From contig JBKDOL010000110.1 in the NCBI GenBank assembly GCA_046343015.1, positions 42,339 through 106,338 on the forward strand: a stretch of 64,000 nt of DNA, read 5' to 3'. A program made the position numbers and the translations under genes. Position 1 is the first letter of the stretch. Each line of letters opens with the position of its first letter. This DNA is from BJ22 sp021298375 (GTDB lineage Bacteria; Planctomycetota; Planctomycetia; Pirellulales; Pirellulaceae). The notes beneath the pieces were generated by a model. The model made no database searches. It had not been told where the DNA came from and saw only the letters and a list, made by a program, of their open reading frames with translations. Shown in pieces: positions 17,291 to 25,581 of this stretch.

Positions 17291-17345
17291 CGAGAGTCTA
17301 AGTTCGCCGCGAGAGTCTAAGTTCGCCGCGAGAGTCTAAGTTCGC
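17291..17345. repeat. 19-bp tandem repeat, about three copies
   Basis: The unit CGAGAGTCTAAGTTCGCCG is present perfectly at 17291-17309 and 17310-17328, and in a shortened third copy to 17345. It carries no coding frame. Confidence 0.92.
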
Positions 17346-17378
17346 GGGTCGGGAGCCGCCGGCGTTTTGGCTGAGGGC

Positions 17379-17428
17379 GAAAAACGAAAAAAGTCACGTC
17401 ATGCCGCTCCATCGCCATGACGTGACTT
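17379..17428 (-). terminator. Rho-independent terminator, minus strand
   Basis: AAGTCACGTCATG (17391-17403) and CATGACGTGACTT (17416-17428) form a perfect 13-bp stem with a 12-base loop. On the minus strand the stem is followed by TTTTTTCGTTTTTCG, a good U-tract. On the plus strand no T-run follows, so the direction is clear. Confidence 0.85.
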
Positions 17429-17570
17429 CTATCCTGTCACGAGACTTTCCGTGTCCCGTCCTCCCGGTTAGGGTAGTCCTTAAGGGTATCGGCGAGAGAA
17501 ATCAAAAACCGGCATCGAAACCCGATTCATTCGGGTGAAATTCCGGCGAAAGTCAAATCGAAACGGCGGA
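17379..17570 (-). ncRNA. Candidate small RNA ending in a strong terminator
   Basis: Read on the minus strand, the region contains a small hairpin (CCCGAATGAATCGGG near 17521-17535), G-rich segments with local pairing (CACG...CGTG), and then a perfect 13-bp terminator stem. There is no protein gene on the minus strand for several kilobases to the right whose transcript this terminator could serve, so an independent short transcript is the simplest explanation. A TTGACT hexamer about 20 bases upstream of the first hairpin could be a -35 element, but no clear -10 follows. I could not match it to tmRNA, 6S, SRP RNA, RNase P RNA or a known riboswitch. The 5' end is a guess. Confidence 0.4.
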
Positions 17571-17796
17571 ATAATCGGACGAATGGTCAATTGCTCCCGC
17601 TCCAGCCGTTCTCTTCCTCAGAGTTTCGCTGGTCGCCGCGTTTGCTAGCGACCCCGGGGGAAAGCCAGACCGATTGCCGGGTCTATCCGGCCGTGCAAGA
17701 ATCAGCGGCCGCGCAAGAATCAGCGGCCGTGCAAAAATCAGCGACGAAGACGGACAAACGGAACAAGCGTCGAAGTAGCAGGAGTTGGAGGCAGGA

Positions 17797-19017
17797 ATGC
17801 TGGAGGGAGGTGATTTCAGTTCATTCGGTCCCTCGTTTCTGGCTGACCAAACGCGCGGCGAGTTGCAATGGCGGGACTTGCCGCGGGACCGGGATGAGGC
17901 CCGCCGCTGCGTGAGGCAAAGTTGCCCGGAATCACCCGGCGTTTACGGCTGGTTGAATGCCGAGCGACAACTCATCTATGTGGGCAAAGCCAAGGCGTTG
18001 CGGCATCGCATTCTGGGTTACCTCGCGCGGACGACGGCCGATCCCAAAATGGCTCGAATCCGCGCCGCCTCGACTGCACTCGTCTGGGAACCGATTGCCG
18101 ACGAGCTGCTGGCTCTGCTGCGGGAGCAGGAGCTGATTCATCGCTGGCGACCGGAATTCAATTCTCAGGGCCAGCCTACGCGGCGGCAGCCCGCCTTTCT
18201 CTGCATCAGCGACTCGGCCGCGCCCCATGTTTTTCTGGCCAAGCGGCTGGCCAGCAGCGGTTATCAACAGGCTTTTGGTCCGATCGCGGGAACCCAGCGA
18301 TTGGCGGACTCCGTTCAAGCCCTCAATTACGTGTTTGGCTTGCGGGATTGTGCCGACAAGACCAAGTTTGAATTTGGCGACCAATTGCGGCTCTTTGACG
18401 AGGAGAGTCGAGCAGGTTGCCTGCGCTTTGAACTTGGCAGTTGTCCCGGCCCCTGTGCCGCGCTCTGCACCCGTCCGATTTACCTCGAGCGCGTCGCCCG
18501 GGCAGGCCAGTTTTTAATGGAGGGGAATCAGGCGTTTCTGCAACAGCTCGAAGCGAGAATGGTCCGGGCTGCGGAGCATCGGCATTACGAACGGGCCGCG
18601 ATGCTGCGCGACCAGCTGGAGAGCCTGAAGCGACTGGAGCGACAGCTGCAGAGATTGCGGGTGGCAGAACGAACGATCAATGGAATTTTGCCCGTCACGG
18701 TCAATCGCGGGCGGCAAGTCTGGTTGGCTTTTCGCGGGGCGAGGCTGATCAGCAGCGTGGTCCAGCCGCGCAGTCGCCAGCAGGCGGTCCGGGCGCTGGC
18801 CGAGCTAAGCCGGGTCGAGCGGGAGTCGGTTCCCCCGGCGCGGGAGATTCTGGAAATCAACCTGCAGTTGATCATCGCGGCCTGGTTTCGCAAGCATCCC
18901 GGCCGTTTGGCTGACCTCCGCGATTTCCCCACGATTCAGGCCGAGTGCGCGGAACTCCAGCAGCGGTATGCCTCGCGCGCGGCGGTCGAGCCGAATTCCA
19001 AGCCGGCTTTTTCCTGA
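17797..19017 (+). CDS. GIY-YIG nuclease, UvrC N-terminal-like, no RNase H or HhH domains
   Basis: The 406-residue protein starts at an ATG with GGAGG five bases upstream. Residues about 45-130 are a UvrC-type GIY-YIG nuclease domain (PGVYGWL, LIYVGKAKALRHRILGYL, with Glu in ELLALLREQELIHRWRPEFN). A central region follows with four Cys (GSCPGPCAALC), as in UvrC. A UvrB-interacting UVR motif lies at about 245-285 (FLQQLEARMVRAAEHRHYERAAMLRDQLESL). Complete UvrC (about 600 residues) continues with an RNase H-like 5'-incision nuclease and helix-hairpin-helix domains; both are missing. Only the 3'-incision part is present, as in Cho, but with the UVR motif retained. It may assist or modify nucleotide excision repair with UvrB. 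It stands alone, not next to other repair genes. Confidence 0.85.
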   Translation: MLEGGDFSSFGPSFLADQTRGELQWRDLPRDRDEARRCVRQSCPESPGVYGWLNAERQLIYVGKAKALRHRILGYLARTTADPKMARIRAASTALVWEPIADELLALLREQELIHRWRPEFNSQGQPTRRQPAFLCISDSAAPHVFLAKRLASSGYQQAFGPIAGTQRLADSVQALNYVFGLRDCADKTKFEFGDQLRLFDEESRAGCLRFELGSCPGPCAALCTRPIYLERVARAGQFLMEGNQAFLQQLEARMVRAAEHRHYERAAMLRDQLESLKRLERQLQRLRVAERTINGILPVTVNRGRQVWLAFRGARLISSVVQPRSRQQAVRALAELSRVERESVPPAREILEINLQLIIAAWFRKHPGRLADLRDFPTIQAECAELQQRYASRAAVEPNSKPAFS

Positions 19018-19284
19018 GCTGTCTTCGGTTTGGCAAAGCGGGTCGGATCGAGTTGGTGCCTACCGTTCCGCTTGGAAGCCCACCGCCTTTCGGACAAACT
19101 TAAGCCAGCGGATTGCTGGCCGCGGAACCCTCCCGCCGCGATTACTGCTCGGCGATCCTCCACCGGCGCGGCGGGAAGGTTGACGACCGCTGCCGGGCCG
19201 CTCGACGGCGGGGGAAGCGAATCCACGAGACCCGTCAGCTTGAATTAGTAAATTAATAAATTAGCGAATCAGTGAGTCTGTTTC

Positions 19285-20106
19285 ATGCCGTCAACCAATC
19301 CGCTCGACTACCTGCCCCTGTGGGCCCTGCTTGGTTTGTTCACGTTGGCGGTGCTGCTTTTCCTTGAGGCCGGGTTTCGACTCGGCAAACGCCGCTGGAA
19401 AGCGACCGAAGGTGAGTCAGCCGGCCCGCTGGGGACGATCGTTGGCTCGACTCTTGGCTTGCTCGCTTTCATGCTGGCTTTCAGCTTCAGCTTAACGGCC
19501 TCCCGATTCGAAGCGCGGCGGCAGATGGTCGTCGAAGAAGCCAATTCGATTGGCACTACCTACCTGAGGGCTGGACTGCTGCCCGCGGCAACCGCGAGCG
19601 AGGTGCGCGAGCTGTTAAAAGAGTATGTCGATTCGCGGCTGGAAGTAACCCAGACCGGCGACGTCGATTTAGCTTTGAAACGCGCCAACGAGTTGCATTT
19701 GAAACTGTGGCGGGCGGCTGAGTCCGTCGGGAAGTCACAGAGCGACTCGATCGTGGTCGGCCTCTTTATTGAATCGCTGAATGAAACAATTGATATCCAT
19801 GCGAAGCGAGTGCTGGTGGGCCTGCAAAGCCGCATGCCCCTGGTACTCTGGCTGGCCCTGTTTTGCCTCACGGCATTCTCCATGCTGGGTGTTGGCTATC
19901 ACGAGGCGATTGCCAAGTCGACTCGGTCCCCCGCCACCTTGCTGTTCGTGCTCGGTTTTCTGACGGTTCTGGCCCTGGTCCTCGACCTTGATCGGCCGAT
20001 CGGGGGTTATCTCCGAGTAAATCAGGAGGCGATGGTCAACCTGAAATCCATGATTGAGGAACTGCCCGGCACGGGGCAACTCGGGGAACGTGGCGAGGAT
20101 TCCTGA
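19285..20106 (+). CDS. Bestrophin-like (DUF4239) membrane protein
   Basis: The 273-residue protein has two hydrophobic segments near the N-terminus (LPLWALLGLFTLAVLLFLEAGF and GSTLGLLAFMLAFSFSLTASRF), a soluble middle of about 110 residues that begins RRQMVVEEANSIGTTYLRAGLL, and two segments near the C-terminus (LVLWLALFCLTAFSMLGVGYH and TLLFVLGFLTVLALVLDL). The motif SRFEARRQMVVEEANSIGTT is the hallmark of DUF4239 proteins, which resemble bestrophin anion channels in topology. Function and substrate are not established for the family. The start follows an AT-rich 40-base leader with imperfect TAAATTA repeats. Confidence 0.8.
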   Translation: MPSTNPLDYLPLWALLGLFTLAVLLFLEAGFRLGKRRWKATEGESAGPLGTIVGSTLGLLAFMLAFSFSLTASRFEARRQMVVEEANSIGTTYLRAGLLPAATASEVRELLKEYVDSRLEVTQTGDVDLALKRANELHLKLWRAAESVGKSQSDSIVVGLFIESLNETIDIHAKRVLVGLQSRMPLVLWLALFCLTAFSMLGVGYHEAIAKSTRSPATLLFVLGFLTVLALVLDLDRPIGGYLRVNQEAMVNLKSMIEELPGTGQLGERGEDS

Positions 20107-20251
20107 CATTGCGTCCCGGGCGATCCGATTTGATCCCGTGGCCGCGGAGGCTTGAATTACAATTTAAGTCATTCCTGAACGGCTTGCCGATCAGGAGCTC
20201 GGTACCTGCCGAGCCCAACGCAATTCGGGGAATGACAACGTGAAAAGGCGA

Positions 20252-21658
20252 ATGAAAACCGGGGTCGGGGGAACGCTCAACCCAAGACTTCCTGGCCAGT
20301 CAAACCTCACTCGCAAAGAGCTGGCTGCTTGCGGAAAATCACTCCGGGACAAATGCTCTCGGCAAAGTCATTCCCAGTGGCGTCGCCCCAAACATCGCCG
20401 AGACCCGCTGGCCTTCATTCTGGAGTCCAATCGCGGCCGACTGCCCCAGCTGATTCCGCTCAGGCATGGCCGAATGTTGCAGTCGCCATTTGCCTTCTAC
20501 CGCGCCACTGCCCTGAACATGGCGGCCGACCTGGCCAGCACGCCGACGAGCGGACTGAGAGTGCAGGCCTGCGGCGACTGTCATCTGATGAATTTCGGCG
20601 CTTTTGCCACTCCCGAGCGGCGCATCATTTTCGACATTAACGACCTCGATGAGACGCTTCCAGCTCCCTGGGAATGGGATGTCAAGCGCCTGGCTGCGAG
20701 TTTTGTCTTAGCCTGTCGCGACAATGGTTTCAGCCGTGCGACGGCACGCGATTCCGTCCTCAGTTGCGTCCGGTCGTACCGCAAGCGAATGGCGGAGTAC
20801 AGCCAATTGAACGTCCTGGAGGTTTGGTATCAAAGCGTCGATGCGGAGGAATTGCTGCCACCGATTCGGGACAAAGCAGCGCGCGAGCGGTCCCAAAAGC
20901 GACTTGCCAAAGCGCGGAAACAGAATGTCCCGGAAAATGAGTTCCCCGAATTGACGACCAGCCAGGGGCAGCAAGCGTCGCTTCGTGAGAATCCGCCCTT
21001 CGTCTTCCATCCCCGTGAGAACCCGTTTAAGGAGCAGCTGCGCATCTTCAACCGCGCCTTTGTCCAGTATCGCGAGACCCTCGCGGAAGACCGGCGCCTG
21101 CTCTTGGACCGATTCAGGTTTGTGGACTTTGCGCTGAACGTGGTTGGAGCGGGAAGCGGCGGCACTCTCTGCGGCATTATTCTGCTGATGGCTGGTGACG
21201 AGGATCCCTTGTTTCTGCAGGTGAAACAGGCACGTCCATCGGTGCTGGAGGCGTTCGCCGGAAAGTCAGCGCACCGCAACAACGGTCAACGAATTGTCCA
21301 TGGCTGCCGCATGCTGCAATCGGCGAGCGACCCGTTTCTGGGTTGGACCGAAGGGCAGAGAGGGCGACAGTTCTACGTCCGTCAGCTCAAGGACATGAAG
21401 ATCAAGCCGCAGGTCGAAATCTGTACGCCCCACGCCATGCTGCAGTATGCCGAGCGATGTGGTTGGACTCTGGCCCACGCCCATGCCCGCTCGGGGGAAC
21501 CGGCCAAAATCTCGGGCTATCTGGGAAAGAGCGACAAATTCGACGAGGCGATCGCCGATTTTTCCAGCCAATATGCCGACCAGTGCGAGCGCGACTACGA
21601 GTTGGTTTCGAAGGCTGCAAAGCGGGGGAAGCTGGAAGTCCTCCTGGAAGACAAATAG
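20252..21658 (+). CDS. DUF2252 family protein
   Basis: The 468-residue protein (ATG at 20252 with AAGG upstream; GTG at 20240 is an alternative) shows the DUF2252 signatures. These are LIPLRHGRMLQSPFAFYRATALNMAADL, then QACGDCHLMNFGAFATPERRIIFDINDLDETLPAPWEWDVKRLAAS, and later NVVGAGSGGTLCGIILLMAGDEDPLFLQVKQA and a C-terminal GWTLAHAHARSG. The DxxxxNFG and FDINDLDE motifs recall aminoglycoside-phosphotransferase-like kinases, suggesting a small-molecule kinase fold, but no reaction is known. There is no signal peptide. The neighbours give no operon context, with 145 bases of gap before and 173 after. Confidence 0.9.
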   Translation: MKTGVGGTLNPRLPGQSNLTRKELAACGKSLRDKCSRQSHSQWRRPKHRRDPLAFILESNRGRLPQLIPLRHGRMLQSPFAFYRATALNMAADLASTPTSGLRVQACGDCHLMNFGAFATPERRIIFDINDLDETLPAPWEWDVKRLAASFVLACRDNGFSRATARDSVLSCVRSYRKRMAEYSQLNVLEVWYQSVDAEELLPPIRDKAARERSQKRLAKARKQNVPENEFPELTTSQGQQASLRENPPFVFHPRENPFKEQLRIFNRAFVQYRETLAEDRRLLLDRFRFVDFALNVVGAGSGGTLCGIILLMAGDEDPLFLQVKQARPSVLEAFAGKSAHRNNGQRIVHGCRMLQSASDPFLGWTEGQRGRQFYVRQLKDMKIKPQVEICTPHAMLQYAERCGWTLAHAHARSGEPAKISGYLGKSDKFDEAIADFSSQYADQCERDYELVSKAAKRGKLEVLLEDK

Positions 21659-21831
21659 GCGGCACGCGGCCCGGAGAACGCACCTTTGCCAAACGAACCT
21701 TTCCCGGGTGAGGCTGCAAAAATGAACCATTTCGGTCCTTTCGAGATTTAATTTCTCCGGGCTGGGCCGTAGACTTAACGAAGGAATCCCCTGCTGTCTC
21801 GCGTTGGGGTTCCAGATGAAAGGGGTCGCCT

Positions 21832-22524
21832 ATGAGCAATTTGCGAATCAACTGCCCTCGTTGCCACGCCAGCCTGCACGTCAACCGGCACCAGGAACAG
21901 TCTGGACATTTGGGATGCACACACTGCGGCCAGTTAATTCGGCTCGCCCCGCGGATGCCAACCGTTCCGAGTATGGCGACGCCGATGGTCGCACCCGCCA
22001 TGCAAACGGGCGCTTACTGGAATCAGTCTCCTCAATCGCGAAAACAATCAAACACAGCGCTTTGGGCAGTTGCGGTCGCCTCGCTAGGAATGTTCCTGAC
22101 CGTCTTGACGCTTTGCATTACCTTTTTACTTTGGCAAAAACAGTCCAGCCCTCAAGACAATCAGATTGCCAATGATGATCGGGCTGGGTTTATTCCGCCG
22201 GGCAAGGAAGAACCACCTCCCGCAGCGCCAATTCAACCGGCCGTGAATGAGCAACCGCCTCCGGTCGTCGCTGAGCAGCAGCAACCGGCACCGGTCCAGC
22301 CTGCCGCGCCTCCGGCCGAGGACCCGCTGGGGCGGAATCGCAACAATGCCGGCTTCCTGCCACCCGCGGCTGAGCAGACTCCGCCGGAGCCGGCCCCCCC
22401 AGCGCCGCAACGCACCGGGCCCTTTGCGGCCAACAAGCCGACCAAGGCCCCGCCTCCGGAACCGCTTCCGATTCCCGAGCCTGAGCGGCCCAAGCCGGCC
22501 GCCGGCAACAAGATTATCAACTGA
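21832..22524 (+). CDS. Zinc-ribbon membrane protein with Pro-rich tail
   Basis: The 230-residue protein begins with a four-Cys zinc ribbon (CPRCHASLHVN...LGCTHCGQLI, residues 8-34) of the type found at the start of many planctomycete and myxobacterial membrane proteins. A basic, Gln/Ser-rich stretch leads to one membrane helix (ALWAVAVASLGMFLTVLTLCITFLL, about 76-100). The remaining 130 residues are Pro/Ala/Glu-rich and disordered. The motifs AGFIPPGKEEPPP and AGFLPPAAEQTPP are two versions of one repeat. The zinc ribbon is presumably cytoplasmic and the tail periplasmic. It is probably a regulatory or scaffold protein; no enzymatic domain is visible. AAAGG upstream of the ATG supports the start. 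Confidence 0.78.
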   Translation: MSNLRINCPRCHASLHVNRHQEQSGHLGCTHCGQLIRLAPRMPTVPSMATPMVAPAMQTGAYWNQSPQSRKQSNTALWAVAVASLGMFLTVLTLCITFLLWQKQSSPQDNQIANDDRAGFIPPGKEEPPPAAPIQPAVNEQPPPVVAEQQQPAPVQPAAPPAEDPLGRNRNNAGFLPPAAEQTPPEPAPPAPQRTGPFAANKPTKAPPPEPLPIPEPERPKPAAGNKIIN

Positions 22525-22676
22525 TGATTGCTTCGGTCGGGCTCGAACGGATCCTCGGGTTAACCAGCCGGATCATGCTCCCCGACACTCGGGCCAAAAT
22601 TTTTGCTGGCACCCGAGCAACGCCGTCCTTGTCTGCCCGGCGCAGAGAGCTTGTCTTCCCGACGGACAGCGGGCAG

Positions 22677-22721
22677 CAACAAAAACGCGGACCAGCACCT
22701 GTTCCCAGGTAACTGGTCCGC
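22677..22721 (-). terminator. Rho-independent terminator of the WxxGxW gene
   Basis: On the minus strand GCGGACCAG pairs with CTGGTCCGC, with a further inner stem ACCTG/CAGGT and a GGAA loop, followed by GTTTTTGTT. It lies 70 bases past the stop at 22791. The two nested stems make this one of the clearest terminators in the window. Confidence 0.85.
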
Positions 22722-22790
22722 ATGGGTTCCGTTTTTCACAGCTCGGGCCCAGTTGCGGGCCACTCCAACCGTCGCTCAAACCGTCGGGAT

Positions 22791-25334
22791 TTAACCCTTT
22801 CGCCGCCGCTCCTCACGCTGTTGTTGCTGCTGCTGTTGCTGCTGCTGACGCTGCATGTCCCGCTGTTGGCGTTCCATTTCGCGTTGTTGTCGGGCGGCCG
22901 CATCGCGTGCCTGCTGCTGTTGTTGTTGCTGCTGCATCTGCTGCTGCATCTGCTGTTGGCGCATCTGGTCCTGCATCCGCCGGGCCTCGCGTTGCTGCTG
23001 CTCCTGCTGCTGACGCATGGCCTGTTCCTGAGCTGCCTGTTGCCGGCGCATCGCCTGTTCGGCGCTGCGCTGCTGATCGGCGGCCTGGCGGGCGGATTGC
23101 TCGCTGGCCCGACGCTGCTGCAATTCCTGGTCGCGCTGTTGGCGTTGTTGTTGCTCCGCAGCCAAGCGGTTGTTGCGTTCCAGTTCCCGCGCTGCGGAAT
23201 TTTCCCGCGCCGCGGAATTGGACGGTCTCGATTCGGGGAGCAGGCTGCGGTTGGTGGGAGGCAGCGGATTGGTGCGACTGGCGGAGCGTTGCTGCCGTTC
23301 GCTCTCACGAGCCGCGGCTTCCTGCTGCCGAGCGGCGTCGCGGGCTGCATCACGAGCCTGCTGAGCGGCCTTCTGTTCGGCTTGGCGAGCCGAGTTCGCG
23401 TCGCGACGCTGTTCGGGAGTCAGTCGGTCGGCTTGCCCGTTGCGAGCGACGTCGGCGGGGCCGCCGCCGGCGTTACCGTTGGTTTCCGCGGGCCGGCCGC
23501 CGCGATTGGCTCGCGGCTTGTTTCCCTCGGATGGGCTGGGCAATGGCTCAGCGCCGGCAACCTGGCCGCGGGCATCGTCGCGGTTGAGGACCGGGGAGGC
23601 AGCAGCGCCGGGCTTGCCCGCATTCCGAGCCTCCCTCCGTGCTGCCTCAGCAGCCTCCGTCGCGGCGCGGCGTTCTTCCGTTCGCGCGGTCCGCTCGTCC
23701 TTTTCCTGTTGGCGCTTCAATTCGGCTGCAGCCTTATCCGCTGCGATTTGCTGTCGGCGATCAACCTTGGGCAGGGCCAACTTCTCCGGGCGAGCTTTCT
23801 CCTTGCCCGATTGATCTGCGGCCTTCAGTACAGGATCGACCTCGCCTGCCGCAGGCTTGCCATCGGGGGACTGGCCGTTAGCAGACTGGCCGTTAGCGGC
23901 CTTGGCAAGCTCGCGCTCTGCCCGCCGCTCGGCAGCACGCTGCTCGGCGGCCAATCGTTCGGCTGCTCGCCGCTCCCGGGCAATTTCCTGAATCGGTTCG
24001 CTCCGCTTTTGATAGTCGCGGCGTTCTTCCTCCGCCAGTTGCTTGAAGGCATCACGGCCGTCTGCTCGACGTGCGGTGGTCTTTACTCTCCGCTCCAGCG
24101 TGTCGGCAATAGCCACGGGTTGCGGGGTGGGTTGCCCGTTGATAATCGTCTTTTGATTGATGATGTTGAGATTGAAGTTGAACAGTGCCGGGGGACGGTA
24201 ACCAATATTCTGGTAGCAGAAATCGTACTGGTTGCGAGCCCAGCTGATCACAGCCAAGTTGTTGTAGCGAATGCTGGAGTGGCTGTAGTAGACAAAGAAC
24301 GGGTCGTAGCAACGGCCGAAACCGACGTTGATATTCAACTGCGACCAGGCGCAGAATCCGCGATCGAAATAGCGATTGTCGTACCAGTCGCCAAAGTAAT
24401 AACTGCGGCAATTCCGCCGCACAAACAGATGCGGAAACAAATCGAAATTGGTGTTGATCACGCAGCTGGGGGTGAAGAAGTAATCCACTCCAGCGTAAAT
24501 CGGCCGGTGGTAGCAAACCGGTGCAAAGACGACACCACGGGAATCAAACAGGCGATCCCAGTAACCGGCCCGGAACACGCATCCGCGCGGTGTCCAGACA
24601 TAGCACGGCTGGACCCAAATCCAGTTGTCGACGCGAGGCATCCAGCAACCGGCCTGCCAGACGTAATCGTTATCCTGGTAGACCCAGTTGCCGGGGGCAT
24701 AGAAATGGGAATCCGACGGCGCTGGCGTCGAAGGACCTTGGTCCAGACTTTCCGGCGGGGCAGGGAGGTACTCGATTTCCTCGACCTCGTCGTCCATCCA
24801 GAAGCCGTTGACCCAGCGCACTCCGCCCTCCTCTTCATTCCAGTAGCCGGGAACCCAGCGTTGGCCTGGAGGAATGTCGCGCCAGATGCCACTGATCCAT
24901 AAAAAGTCAGCCCGGTCTTCATCCCACGCCCAATAGCCCGGAATCCACTCCACGTTTTCGCCCTCGGGCTGGTACTTCGGCGGAAGCTCCTTGACGGGCT
25001 CCGGCGGTTGGCGAGTCACCAGCGGGTTGGGAGCCGGATTATCTTGCGGAAGTTCGGCGAAAGCCTCATGCAACGGCCCCTTGGTCACGAGGTCCAAGTC
25101 GCGGTCCGGGTCTTGCTCGCCCTGAACGCTCAGCGGCGTCGTTGGCTTGAGCGCTTCGACCTGCAGCGGGTTGTTCGCTGGTGCGTTGAGTTGAATCTCC
25201 GGTCCGGCGGGCTGTTGGAGGACAGGCTGTTGGAGGACAGACCGCTCCTGTAAGGCCCAGCCGGGGCTGGTGAGCCAAGACAACGCGACACAAAGTGTCA
25301 TCGAACCGATACGGGATGTCGTCAGTTTGAGCAT
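22791..25334 (-). CDS. Secreted WxxGxW-repeat protein with very long Gln/Arg/Ala-rich tail
   Basis: The protein has 847 residues from the ATG at 25334 (GGAAGGA seven bases upstream), starting with a signal peptide (MTLCVALSWLTSPGWALQ). Residues about 110-310 contain repeated Trp motifs: IPGYWAWDEDR, VPGYWNEEEGG, APGNWVYQDN, QAGCWMPRV and RAGYWDRLF. A Tyr/Phe/Asn-rich segment (NVGFGRCYDPFFVYYSHSS) follows. From about residue 420 to the end it is charged and coiled, then almost only Gln, Arg, Ala and Glu, with runs such as MQQQMQQQQQQQQ. The WxxGxW family is widespread in bacteria, with no defined role; an envelope position is likely. The VLQQP pair near residue 35 comes from a 15-bp tandem duplication. 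The extreme tail composition suggests expansion by replication slippage. Confidence 0.85.
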   Translation of the reverse strand: MLKLTTSRIGSMTLCVALSWLTSPGWALQERSVLQQPVLQQPAGPEIQLNAPANNPLQVEALKPTTPLSVQGEQDPDRDLDLVTKGPLHEAFAELPQDNPAPNPLVTRQPPEPVKELPPKYQPEGENVEWIPGYWAWDEDRADFLWISGIWRDIPPGQRWVPGYWNEEEGGVRWVNGFWMDDEVEEIEYLPAPPESLDQGPSTPAPSDSHFYAPGNWVYQDNDYVWQAGCWMPRVDNWIWVQPCYVWTPRGCVFRAGYWDRLFDSRGVVFAPVCYHRPIYAGVDYFFTPSCVINTNFDLFPHLFVRRNCRSYYFGDWYDNRYFDRGFCAWSQLNINVGFGRCYDPFFVYYSHSSIRYNNLAVISWARNQYDFCYQNIGYRPPALFNFNLNIINQKTIINGQPTPQPVAIADTLERRVKTTARRADGRDAFKQLAEEERRDYQKRSEPIQEIARERRAAERLAAEQRAAERRAERELAKAANGQSANGQSPDGKPAAGEVDPVLKAADQSGKEKARPEKLALPKVDRRQQIAADKAAAELKRQQEKDERTARTEERRAATEAAEAARREARNAGKPGAAASPVLNRDDARGQVAGAEPLPSPSEGNKPRANRGGRPAETNGNAGGGPADVARNGQADRLTPEQRRDANSARQAEQKAAQQARDAARDAARQQEAAARESERQQRSASRTNPLPPTNRSLLPESRPSNSAARENSAARELERNNRLAAEQQQRQQRDQELQQRRASEQSARQAADQQRSAEQAMRRQQAAQEQAMRQQQEQQQREARRMQDQMRQQQMQQQMQQQQQQQQARDAAARQQREMERQQRDMQRQQQQQQQQQQREERRRKG

Positions 25335-25581
25335 GGTTTCTATCCTTCCGAGGGGCAGCTGCGGCGAGAAAGTCCGGCAAATCACCGTTTTGATTTGCAG
25401 CTTGACCTTGCTGCCCTCCAATCAGATGCAAGCCCCATGCCAAATCAGATCGGCTCGATCGGGGGAGGGATCCGATCGAAGTTTACCGGCTCGACTTCCT
25501 TGGCTTGTTCGCCAAAATCGTCGTTTCCGCAACCGTTTGACTTCGAGCCCCAAAAGGCGGCTTGGTTCCGGATAAAGCGAG

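Larger units (their letters stand above)
17199..17796. other. Intergenic region with repeats and a minus-strand RNA-like segment
   Basis: No protein gene is supported in about 600 bases. From left to right it holds a 19-bp tandem repeat (17291-17345), a strong minus-strand terminator (17379-17428) with hairpin-rich sequence upstream of it (to about 17570), and an 18-bp imperfect triplicate, CGTGCAAGAATCAGCGGC, at 17692-17743. The last part precedes the UvrC-like gene. Confidence 0.6.

Noticed and set aside
22722..24902. Long plus-strand frame of Leu-rich sequence
   Set aside because: It is antisense to the Gln-rich part of the WxxGxW gene: CTG runs on one strand give Leu, on the other Gln. 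The minus-strand frame has signal peptide, ribosome binding site and terminator.
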